From NCBI RefSeq assembly GCF_000710615.1, contig NZ_JDTH01000001.1, forward strand, positions 620,001 to 684,000: a DNA stretch of 64,000 nucleotides. The letters run 5' to 3'. The stretch's first letter is position 1. Every line of letters begins with the position of its first letter. Below are positions 16,679-24,062 of the stretch, one piece after another. Source of the stretch: Haladaptatus cibarius D43 (GTDB taxonomy: Archaea; Halobacteriota; Halobacteria; Halobacteriales; Haladaptataceae). The translations under genes and the position numbers were made by a program. The notes beneath the pieces are model-generated. The model ran no database searches. It worked only from the letters and a program-made list of their open reading frames with translations, and was not told the origin of the DNA.

Positions 16679-18400
16679 TCATTTCTCATTATTCCAATAG
16701 CCGGATTCCCCGACGTGGGCGCGGATGTTGTCCGCTTCGGTGATTGCTTTCGGCGACACGTCTCGCCCACCGTCAGTCACGTAACTCGGTGTCCCACTTC
16801 CAGGTTCGCTCGTCACCGCGGACAGCGGCTTGTCGAATATGTCGAAGTGGTCTTCGACACCGGACGGCGGTTTCGTCACAAGAGAGACGGAAATCAGCGT
16901 AATCACCGAGAGGATGAACGCTGGGAATAGGCCGTAGACACCGACAAGACTGTAGAGGAACGGCGAGGATTCCGTCGGCATCAGCGTGAGATTGTTAACG
17001 AACGGTAGCAATCCGAGAATGTCGGCAATGATTGGAAGAATGACGCTGAGTTGCGTCCAGATGACCATCGTCGTTGCACCGACAATCATACTCGCCACTG
17101 AACCCTTCGCTGTGACGCGCTTCCACCACAACGCCGCGATGAGTGTCGGCCCGATTGCCGCGCCTAAACCACCCCACGCATAATCGAGGACGAGGGTGTA
17201 AATCGGCGTGTCCTTGGCGAGGTACGCGAAGGCGATGCTTGCGGCACCGAGTCCGAGCGTGACGTAGCGCGAGTAGCGAACGAGTTGTTGTTCGGTCGCC
17301 TGCTTGTTCAGGAAGCCGTGGTACACGTCCTCCACGACGGCGCTCGTGGCGACGAGCAGTTGCGAGTCGGCGCTGGACATCATCGCCGCCAGTGCCGCCG
17401 CGAGGACGATTCCGGCAATGGCTCCGGGCAGGAGGTTGAGCGTCAATCGCGGCATGGCGTTGTCGGCGTTTGCGAGGTCACCCTGTCCGAAGATGACGAT
17501 GGCGTACAGTCCAACGAGGGCCGCGCCGATGTACGCGACGAACATGAACAGTTGGGCGACCATCGCCGCGAGACGGACGTTTTTCACTCGGTCGATGCCC
17601 ATGAACCGCACCATGATGTGCGGGTTGCCGGGAACACCCAGACCGATTGCGGCGTAGCTGATGATGCCGAAAATCGCCGCCCAGCCGGTTGCGCCAGCGG
17701 TGATGCTGGTCAGCGACGCCCCGCCATCGACGTTTGCGAGGTCACCGAACGGCAGTCCGTAGGTCGTGAACGCGATGACGGGGAGGATGATGAACGCGGC
17801 GAGGATAATTGCTCCTTGGAAGTAGTCCGACCATGCGACGGCGAAGTAGCCGCCGAGCATAGTGTAGCCGACGACGATGACGCCACCGACGACGATGCCG
17901 ACCCACGGTTCGACGCCAGTGAGAACCTGCAACAGCGTTCCGGCGGCGACGATTTGGGCACCGACGTAGCCTCCTTCGAACAGCATCAACACGATTGCCG
18001 AGACGCCTTTTACCATGCCCGACGTGTCACCCAAGCGAGTGGCGAAGAAGGTCGGGAGCGTCACCGATTTCACGATTTCCGTGTATTTCCGGAGTCGTTT
18101 TGCCAGTCCTGCCCACGCGAGCAAATCCGCCGGAATCATTCCGAGTCCGTTCAAAAACGCCATGATTCCCGTGTTGAAGGCGTCCGCGGGAACACCGAGC
18201 GTGAGCCAACCGCTCATTTCGGACGCTCGTTCGGAGAACCCGGTGACGACCGGGCCGATTTGACGCCCGCCGATGACGTAATCGCCGACGGAATCCATCA
18301 TTGTCGACGCCCACAGCCCGATTCCGATGAGGACGAGCAGATACGCGCCGAAGGTTCCGAGCACCCAGATGCCTGCCTGTCCTGCGATTCCGTCAGGCAT
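16679..18400 (-). CDS. Sodium/solute symporter (SSS/PutP family)
   Basis: A 573-residue transporter with about 13 helices. The N-terminal part has the SSS signature (DYVIGGRQIGPVVTGFSERASEMSGW, residues about 37-62), very close to Na+/proline symporter PutP, including the SERASxMSGW motif involved in Na+ and proline binding. It should take up a small amino acid or similar organic solute with Na+. The ATG at 18400 (MPDGIAGQAG) overlaps the end of a small membrane-protein gene by eight bases. A start at 18424 would add only a basic octapeptide. Confidence 0.9.
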   Translation of the reverse strand: MPDGIAGQAGIWVLGTFGAYLLVLIGIGLWASTMMDSVGDYVIGGRQIGPVVTGFSERASEMSGWLTLGVPADAFNTGIMAFLNGLGMIPADLLAWAGLAKRLRKYTEIVKSVTLPTFFATRLGDTSGMVKGVSAIVLMLFEGGYVGAQIVAAGTLLQVLTGVEPWVGIVVGGVIVVGYTMLGGYFAVAWSDYFQGAIILAAFIILPVIAFTTYGLPFGDLANVDGGASLTSITAGATGWAAIFGIISYAAIGLGVPGNPHIMVRFMGIDRVKNVRLAAMVAQLFMFVAYIGAALVGLYAIVIFGQGDLANADNAMPRLTLNLLPGAIAGIVLAAALAAMMSSADSQLLVATSAVVEDVYHGFLNKQATEQQLVRYSRYVTLGLGAASIAFAYLAKDTPIYTLVLDYAWGGLGAAIGPTLIAALWWKRVTAKGSVASMIVGATTMVIWTQLSVILPIIADILGLLPFVNNLTLMPTESSPFLYSLVGVYGLFPAFILSVITLISVSLVTKPPSGVEDHFDIFDKPLSAVTSEPGSGTPSYVTDGGRDVSPKAITEADNIRAHVGESGYWNNEK

Positions 18401-18527
18401 GAGTGTCCTCCTCGTACTCCTCACGCAGGCGCTTTTCGCGCCTGCCTTCGAGGACGTAGTACGCGATTAGCATCACGAAAAAAACTACGTATGGTACGAC
18501 CAATCCCACCCAGTCGAGTGTGCTCAT
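18393..18527 (-). CDS. Small single-helix membrane protein preceding the symporter
   Basis: About 44 residues from the ATG at 18527 (MSTLDWVGLVVPYVV). One hydrophobic helix is followed by a charged tail (LEGRREKRLREEYEEDTHA). Starts at 18536 or 18596 are possible. SSS transporters are often preceded by such a short membrane partner, and the gene overlaps the symporter start by eight bases, so it is probably an accessory subunit (inference). Confidence 0.7.
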   Translation of the reverse strand: MSTLDWVGLVVPYVVFFVMLIAYYVLEGRREKRLREEYEEDTHA

Positions 18528-18660
18528 CCCTGCCATACCGGTACAGACTAACAAACGAAAAATAAGCGTTTTGGCATTCACGACCGACCGTAACAAAACT
18601 ATTTGTAGGAAGACCGGACAAAACTGCCGATATGCAGACGACAGTAGGGTGTCGGTGACG

Positions 18661-19515
18661 ATGCGCCCGACGACACCGACACTCGAATCCCGCGACGAAC
18701 TGGGGAAGTACGTCGAGTGCTACGCCGACCGAATCGACGGCGAACTCGGTGTCTTCCTCGGGTTTCCCTACGGCCCAGACGAGTTCGACACTGTCTACAC
18801 CCGAAACGCCCGCCGGGCGTTTCGGAGCGCGAGCGTGGTGAAAATTCTCATCTTATACGCGCTGTACGAACGATACGACGGCCGACTCGACTCTCTCGCG
18901 GAATCGTGCCCACTCGCCCCGGAAAACAGGGTCGGCGGAAGCGGTATCTTGCATCTTCTCGACGCCACGCCGACAATCGAGGAGTTAGCTCGCGCGATGA
19001 TTGCCACCAGCGACAACGCCGCGACGAACCAACTCATCGACCACCTCTCCATGACGACGATCAACGATTCTGCGGCGAAACTCGGCATGAAGCACACGCG
19101 ACTGGCCCGGAAGATGATGACGACACTGGAAGCGACCGATTTCGAGGAGTCGGAAATCCACGTCCCGGAGGACGAACCCGCCAACGTCACGTCTCCCGTC
19201 GATTGCGCCCGGTTTTTCGCCGACATCGGATGCGAGGCGACTCTTTCCGCGAACGCCTACGAACGACTGTGCGTTCCACTTTCTGCCCAGAAAGACACCT
19301 CGATGGTTCCGCGGTATCTCCCCTACGAAACCGAAATCATGCACAAAACCGGGTGGCTCCCAACCGCCGCGCTCGACGCCGGTTTGTTGTCGGTTCCGGA
19401 CGAAGGAACCCCGCCGCTCGTCTTCTCCGTCTTCGTTGATTCCGTTTCACACGGTGCCGACGCCGCGGACGCAATCGCGGAAATCGGCGACGCAGTGTTT
19501 TCGTGGCTCAGATGA
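18661..19515 (+). CDS. Class A beta-lactamase-fold serine hydrolase
   Basis: About 284 residues with the three penicillin-recognising motifs: SxxK as S58-V-V-K61 in FRSASVVKILIL, SDN in MIATSDNAATNQ and KTG in IMHKTGWLPTAA. The fold and order are those of class A beta-lactamases. The omega-loop Glu of true beta-lactamases (ExxLN) is not clearly present: the region reads PEDEPANVTSP. No signal peptide is visible, so it should be cytoplasmic and may be a D-amino-acid peptidase or esterase rather than an antibiotic-resistance enzyme. The ATG at 18661 is chosen because upstream codons lie in the promoter region shared with the symporter genes. The last eight bases overlap the end of the convergent NlpC/P60 gene. 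Confidence 0.82.
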   Translation: MRPTTPTLESRDELGKYVECYADRIDGELGVFLGFPYGPDEFDTVYTRNARRAFRSASVVKILILYALYERYDGRLDSLAESCPLAPENRVGGSGILHLLDATPTIEELARAMIATSDNAATNQLIDHLSMTTINDSAAKLGMKHTRLARKMMTTLEATDFEESEIHVPEDEPANVTSPVDCARFFADIGCEATLSANAYERLCVPLSAQKDTSMVPRYLPYETEIMHKTGWLPTAALDAGLLSVPDEGTPPLVFSVFVDSVSHGADAADAIAEIGDAVFSWLR

Positions 19516-20488
19516 GCCGTCGCGCGAGTTCGAACTTTTCGTCCAAATCCGCGAGATAGTCGTCGTGGTCACTGTCGAAACTGTTGATGACCACCGCGTC
19601 GTCGCCGCCATAGGCGTGGATGTACTCGTCGCCGCCGAGACTGATGGCGACGTGGCCGGGGAAAAACAGCAGGTCACCCGGCAGGAGTTCGCCGCGAGAA
19701 ACCGTCTCCCCCATGGCCCGCTGTTGGTCGGCATCACGGGGAAGGGAGATTCCGTTAACTTGGTACGAAATCCACGCCAATCCCGAGCAGTCGATTCCGT
19801 CCGTCGTCATCCCGCCCCAGTCGTACTCCGTGCCGAAGAACTGCCGTGCGATTTCGACGACTGCCTCGCCGGTCGGATTTTTGGGCGAGTGGCGAACCGC
19901 CCGGTCGGGTTCCAACTCGGATTTGGATTCGAAATCGGAGCGCGCGATGGTCGAACCCGTTCGAAAAACGATTTCTTCTCCGTCGATTCGACACTCCGTT
20001 CCGGCGTATATCGGGTGTGCTAGTTCATCGGGGCAGATTTCGTGGGCCAGAGTCGCGTCCGTAGTGTCTGCCTGCGGCGAGGTGAGAACCCCTGCTTCGA
20101 CCCATCCGAGATAGTCGTCCGGCGTTCGAATCCGAATCCAATCGCCGTCGCGGTCGAACGCGGCCACCGATGCTCCGTAGAGCACCTGCGTGACCTGTTC
20201 TACCTCGGCGTCCGAATCACTGCGGACGGGCGCGACCGCAACCTGGATTGTTTGCTCCGCTCGCTCGTCAGCGAGAACCGATAGCTCGCTCGTTACCGGC
20301 CTGCCGGTTGCCTGTTCGACTGCCAATTTCGCGTGCGTTTCGAGTTCGTGCGTCGAGACGGTTCCTCGCAGCAGGAGTTCGCCGTCTTCGGATTCGACTG
20401 CCGCGTCGAACACGGCGACTCGCGAATCGGGAGCGTGTCTCGTCCGACAGCGTTGCAGTGCCAGTCGAGCGCGCTGGTAATCGTCCAT
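19508..20488 (-). CDS. SH3-NlpC/P60 cysteine endopeptidase (YkfC-like)
   Basis: About 326 residues. An SH3-like region in the middle (VLYGASVAAFDRDGDWIRIR, then DDYLGWVEAGVL) precedes a C-terminal NlpC/P60 domain. Catalytic residues: Cys234 in GIDCSGLAW and His in FPGHVAISLG, with a second His in YIHAYGG. The architecture and length match YkfC of Bacillus, the gamma-D-glutamyl-L-diamino-acid endopeptidase that cuts murein tripeptides in the cytoplasm. No signal peptide. The ATG at 20488 follows the JAMM gene by 38 bases on the same strand. The frame is open upstream to 20938, but that part is low-complexity Arg/Gly shadow of the JAMM gene. Confidence 0.88.
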   Translation of the reverse strand: MDDYQRARLALQRCRTRHAPDSRVAVFDAAVESEDGELLLRGTVSTHELETHAKLAVEQATGRPVTSELSVLADERAEQTIQVAVAPVRSDSDAEVEQVTQVLYGASVAAFDRDGDWIRIRTPDDYLGWVEAGVLTSPQADTTDATLAHEICPDELAHPIYAGTECRIDGEEIVFRTGSTIARSDFESKSELEPDRAVRHSPKNPTGEAVVEIARQFFGTEYDWGGMTTDGIDCSGLAWISYQVNGISLPRDADQQRAMGETVSRGELLPGDLLFFPGHVAISLGGDEYIHAYGGDDAVVINSFDSDHDDYLADLDEKFELARRLI

Positions 20489-20526
20489 GCGCTTTCCTCC
20501 TCGGAGAGCGGTGAAAATCCTATCGC

Positions 20527-20961
20527 CTATTCGAGGTGGACGATTTCGGGGTCGAACGCCTCCCCCCTCCAGCGCCACGACCCGACGAAGGGGTACGCCC
20601 CGTTCAGAGAGACGATGACGTAGGCGTAGCCGTCCCACGTCGCGTCCGCGGCATCGGTTTCGCTCGGATGGTCTGGCCCTTCCGGATGGGAGTGGTAAAA
20701 TCCGACGACGTCCTGCCCGCGGTCTTCTATCTTTTCCATTATCTCCAGTTGTTCTTCCGGATGAATTTCGTAGTTCGTCTCCGGCGTCTCCGCGACGTTT
20801 TCGGCCTGAAACGTGTCTTCGACTGTGGTCGGACTGCCCTGCGTTCCGGCGAGAATACCGCAAATTTCGGCAGGACGACCCCGGCGTGCGCGACTCACGA
20901 GCGTGTCGTACACTTCGCGCGAGAGGACGAGCATGCACCGTGGTTCATCTTCAGAGTGCAT
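20527..20961 (-). CDS. JAMM/MPN+ metalloprotease (Mov34/PAD-1 family)
   Basis: A 144-residue zinc peptidase with the complete JAMM signature: Glu in EICGILAG and HxHx10D in HSHPEGPDHPSETD. Haloarchaeal proteins of this size include the desampylase that removes SAMP modifiers, and bacterial relatives accompany NlpC/P60 enzymes. This gene lies 38 bases upstream of an NlpC/P60 gene in one transcript, so a role in peptide or isopeptide cleavage alongside it is plausible. A desampylase function cannot be excluded. Starts at 20961 or 20934 (MLVLSREVY) are both possible. Confidence 0.88.
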   Translation of the reverse strand: MHSEDEPRCMLVLSREVYDTLVSRARRGRPAEICGILAGTQGSPTTVEDTFQAENVAETPETNYEIHPEEQLEIMEKIEDRGQDVVGFYHSHPEGPDHPSETDAADATWDGYAYVIVSLNGAYPFVGSWRWRGEAFDPEIVHLE

Positions 20962-21020
20962 AAGCGAGGAGGCCGGTCAACCGAAACCCACTTGGATAGG
21001 AAGGGGCAATCGACTGACGG

Positions 21021-21105
21021 GCGAGGGTTGCCAAGCCAGGCCAACGGCGGTGGGCTTAAGACCCGCTCGCGTAGGCGTCCATGGGTTCGAATCCCATCCC
21101 TCGCA
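21021..21105 (+). tRNA. tRNA-Leu (anticodon UAA)
   Basis: A full cloverleaf. The acceptor stem pairs GCGAGGG (21021-21027) with CCCTCGC (21098-21104), followed by discriminator A. The anticodon loop is CTTAAGA with anticodon TAA. A long variable arm (class II, as in Leu) precedes the T arm GGGTTCGAATCCC. No CCA is encoded and no intron is apparent. Confidence 0.95.
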
Positions 21106-21189
21106 TGCACTGACGAACGAAGTGAGGAAGTGCGAGAAAGGGATTCGAATTAGACCGAGGTTCTGCGTGAAACGTAGGTTCTCGGGCGT

Positions 21190-21211
21190 AGTTCGAATCC
21201 CATCCCTTGCA
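21190..21211 (+). repeat. Duplicated 3' end of the tRNA-Leu gene (possible att remnant)
   Basis: The sequence GTTCGAATCCCATCCCTTGCA repeats the last 21 bases of the tRNA-Leu gene with one change (CTCGCA to CTTGCA), about 106 bp downstream and in the same direction. Such a copy is the usual footprint of an element that integrated at a tRNA 3' end. The base composition becomes AT-rich directly after it. Confidence 0.7.
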
Positions 21212-21400
21212 TTCTCCGTAATTACTCAACCAGGGCTTTCACCACACTTCCTCAACGACGGTTGAATATATTACAAATTACCAGTTAATATATTTTATAT
21301 ACGTAGTTCTTTCTGAAGTCCTCCCATCCCTGAATCAATATTTTCACGAATTTCCCAGTGGCCGATAGCTTTAATCAGGAGTTATGAGTTAAATTATCTA
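21212..21400 (+). promoter_or_regulatory. AT-rich intergenic region with promoter of the asparagine-synthase-like gene
   Basis: This stretch is far richer in A and T than its surroundings, with several TATATT and TTATATA runs. A likely TATA box (GCTTTAATC, about 21367-21375) lies about 30 bases before the ATG at 21401, which fits a leaderless haloarchaeal transcript. No small gene was seen in it. Confidence 0.45.
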
Positions 21401-22867
21401 ATGAAAAAGAACAATCGCGTGAAACATCAAAACCAGTTTTTCGTATGCGACTCGACGTTTCAGCCGGAGCCGCCGACCGGGTTTTCTCACGCCGAATTTA
21501 CTGACGAACTGGACATCTATCACTCCGAAATGCTTCCGGTTCAGCGGGCGTCGGAGGGCGGTAACGAACTCGCAGTTATCGGCGATGCAGTTATTCCGAA
21601 CGGGCCGACAGTTCGGAAGTGGATACAAGATACTGCCAACAAATCACTACACGAAGTGCTTCGACGATCGCAGGCACTCACGGGTCGGTACGTTCTTCTC
21701 TACTCCGACGGGGATTCGGCGACTGTTGTTCCGGACGCTCTCGCGCACAAATCCGTCTACTACCACACCGATTCTCGGTTGGTCACCACCTCGCTGAAAC
21801 TGCTATTCGATTCGGTCGATGTCGACCAGCAGAAACATTCGGACACCGTGGCGTTCATGAACTCGTCGCAGTTCAAAAACAACGAAAACGCGTTCATCGG
21901 CGACAAAACGCTCTTTCAGGATGTTCGGTGCGTTCTCCCGAACCACGTTCTCGATATGGATGCGATGGAGCCGTCGCGGCGACCGCTTTTCGCACCTGAC
22001 CACGACCGAACGCCGGCGGAGTACATCGCGGACAGCATCTCGGCGTCGATGCAGTCGTTTAACGACAAGTTCCACCTGCTAACGCCGATTACGGCGGGAC
22101 AGGATTCTCGGACGATACTCGCCTGTTCGAAGGACATCGTTCGGGATATCACGTGGTACACGTTTTCCGACTGGTCTTCGGGCGAACATCCCGACGTGAA
22201 AATCCCGAAGCGAATCGCTGCGGAACAGGATTTCGACTATTCGATTCATCATCCGCGCGACCTCGAAGACGACTTCCGAAATGCACTTTCGGAGTATCTC
22301 TGCTGGACGCGGAACCTGCCGAAAACGAAGCACGTCCAGTTTTTCTACAACAACTACGACGTAGAAAAACACGTCTACGTGACCGGAAACGGTCCAATAT
22401 ACAAGCGCAACTACGAGTCGCCGGAGAACGGCGCGAACATGGTCGAACACTGCTGTGAAATGCTTCAGTATCCGGGTAACGAATACGTCGAGCGCGAAAT
22501 CGAGGAGTGGCTACCCGGTGCGACAGAGTACGCGAACGACAACGACGTTTCGCTGATGAACCTCCTTTATTGGGAACAGAGAATGGGTCGATGGGGCGCG
22601 CTGGCACCCCGTGAAAAGGACATTGCTATCAGGGGTGTGTCTCCGTTTTCGAACTACAACCTGTTGTTGACGGCGCTGAGCGTCGATTCGTCGAGGCTCA
22701 GCGCTCCCGACCACGACTTGATACGCAGCGTTATCGAGACGAAATGGCCGGAACTGGAGAAATACACCGTCAATCCGAGCAAAAACCCACTTAAGGCGAA
22801 AATCGCCAGTAGCGCGCCGTATCCCGTCGAGCGATTCCTCCGCTACGTCAATGCCAGAATGAACTAA
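21401..22867 (+). CDS. Asparagine-synthase-like protein lacking the glutaminase cysteine
   Basis: A 488-residue protein. The C-terminal half resembles the ATP-pyrophosphatase domain of asparagine synthetase B: a PP-loop-like TAGQDSRTILA (about residues 229-239), followed by strands such as TWYTFSDW. The N-terminal half resembles the AsnB glutaminase fold (SLHEVLRRSQALTGRYVLLYSD, then LAHKSVYYHTDSRLVTTSLK), but there is no Cys at position 2, so ammonia from glutamine is unlikely to be used. Such proteins often make amide bonds in cell-surface or peptide modification. It stands alone in an AT-rich region after the tRNA, with a more AT-rich upstream region than the genes around it, which suggests transfer. 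The substrate is unknown. Confidence 0.7.
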   Translation: MKKNNRVKHQNQFFVCDSTFQPEPPTGFSHAEFTDELDIYHSEMLPVQRASEGGNELAVIGDAVIPNGPTVRKWIQDTANKSLHEVLRRSQALTGRYVLLYSDGDSATVVPDALAHKSVYYHTDSRLVTTSLKLLFDSVDVDQQKHSDTVAFMNSSQFKNNENAFIGDKTLFQDVRCVLPNHVLDMDAMEPSRRPLFAPDHDRTPAEYIADSISASMQSFNDKFHLLTPITAGQDSRTILACSKDIVRDITWYTFSDWSSGEHPDVKIPKRIAAEQDFDYSIHHPRDLEDDFRNALSEYLCWTRNLPKTKHVQFFYNNYDVEKHVYVTGNGPIYKRNYESPENGANMVEHCCEMLQYPGNEYVEREIEEWLPGATEYANDNDVSLMNLLYWEQRMGRWGALAPREKDIAIRGVSPFSNYNLLLTALSVDSSRLSAPDHDLIRSVIETKWPELEKYTVNPSKNPLKAKIASSAPYPVERFLRYVNARMN

Positions 22868-23116
22868 CCGGTCGGATACTGCGAGTAGTTCGAATACGAC
22901 TTTTACTCGATTGACCTGTCTCTCCTTTCGTACAATGTCCCTGCCAATAATGGGATGAATTTGTCTTGTCTGGTGGTGAGGACGACTGCTTCGTGTTCAA
23001 ACGATACCAACGTAAAAACAACATCTCGTCCGTATTTCATTTCCGAATTGTATGAATGAATGTCAAATAAATGACGATGGGTTTTTGACTGTCCGTTGCA
23101 GAGTGTTACAAAGTAT

Positions 23117-24040
23117 ATGAATGAGGACGGTTCCCCCGACGAGCGAGGTGTCCATCGCGTCCAGCACGACCTTGCTGGCCCGCAGTCGATTAGCACGACT
23201 GTTACGGTGGCCGTCGCGGACGTTGCGGGTGTCGAACCAGCCGAAATCCCCGAGCAGTTGTACGACGTTATCGACCCGGAAGCCCTCGACAAACTGTTCA
23301 AATCCCGTGACGACGGCACGCCACGACGGGGTGGCCGACTGTCGTTTTCGCTTTACGGCCATCACGTGACGGTTCGCGGCGATGGGTCAATTACGGTACA
23401 AGCCGGACTCGCCCGCATCAAACAACTTGGCGGAAACTTGCTCGTCGTCGGGTCGGTTCCGGACTCCGTCATCGACACGGCAAGTACGCCCCTCCTCGGC
23501 GAAACGAAGCGCGACCGAACGCGACTGTTCGCCCTCCACGACCGAAGCATCTCGACGGCCCGTAGTCGGCTTTCGATGGCCGGATCTATCGGCGAAAACG
23601 CTCACATCGTGAACTATCACACGGATTCGCGCTCGGCGGCGGCCGACGATTCGGTTCGAATCGGCCCCGAAATCGAGCGCGTCGATGGAGACCTGGACGC
23701 GTTCCGCGACGAAATCGTCGCCACAATTCGCCGACTCGACGCGGAGCGCGGCGGGTTCGAACCCGCGGAACTCAGATTCTGTTTCGACACGCTCCGTCCG
23801 TTGGCGGAATCCTACGACGATGCGCTGGTTGATGCCTTCCTCGGCCCGATTTGCGAGGCAGTAAAGGACGTTTCCGGTATGGCTCACTACATCCTTCCGA
23901 TAGAGTACGATTCGCCCCCAGTTCGTGCCATCGCTTCGAAGTTCGACGCCATCGTTGAGCTTCGGGCGGGCGACTCCGGCCCAGAACAGCGCTGGCACCT
24001 TCGGGAAACGGGCTACACCACAGAATGGTTCGACATTTGA
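23117..24040 (+). CDS. HalOD1 domain fused to a DUF7504-like domain
   Basis: About 307 residues from the ATG at 23117; a TTG at 23096 is an alternative. Residues about 20-95 match the haloarchaeal output domain HalOD1 (DVAGVEPAEIPEQLYDVIDPEALDKLF ends in a strand region YGHHVTVRGDGSITV). The remaining part starts with NLLVVGSVPDSVID and ends with a Trp-containing strand (QRWHLRETGYTTEWFDI). It is similar throughout to the protein encoded at 63000-63704 and looks like the family I recall as DUF7504, a RecA/KaiC-like fold without a recognisable Walker A. It is followed after 22 bases by the CHAT protease gene and is probably its sensor or adaptor (inference). Confidence 0.75.
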   Translation: MNEDGSPDERGVHRVQHDLAGPQSISTTVTVAVADVAGVEPAEIPEQLYDVIDPEALDKLFKSRDDGTPRRGGRLSFSLYGHHVTVRGDGSITVQAGLARIKQLGGNLLVVGSVPDSVIDTASTPLLGETKRDRTRLFALHDRSISTARSRLSMAGSIGENAHIVNYHTDSRSAAADDSVRIGPEIERVDGDLDAFRDEIVATIRRLDAERGGFEPAELRFCFDTLRPLAESYDDALVDAFLGPICEAVKDVSGMAHYILPIEYDSPPVRAIASKFDAIVELRAGDSGPEQRWHLRETGYTTEWFDI

Positions 24041-24062
24041 ACAGAGCCGACTACCGACAACG

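Noticed and set aside
17285-18565. 426-residue open frame opposite the Na+ symporter
   Set aside because: Antisense shadow rich in Asp, Arg and His, and it runs across the symporter and its partner gene.
2998-20961. Bacterial cell-wall synthesis cluster
   Set aside because: The DD-peptidase, beta-lactamase-fold and NlpC/P60 proteins have no export signals, and no Mur ligase, MraY or transglycosylase gene is present, so degradation of imported material fits better than wall building.
22903-23319. 138-residue minus-strand ORF before the HalOD1-domain gene
   Set aside because: More than half is antisense to the HalOD1-domain gene; the 248-bp gap is AT-rich and gives no conserved pattern.
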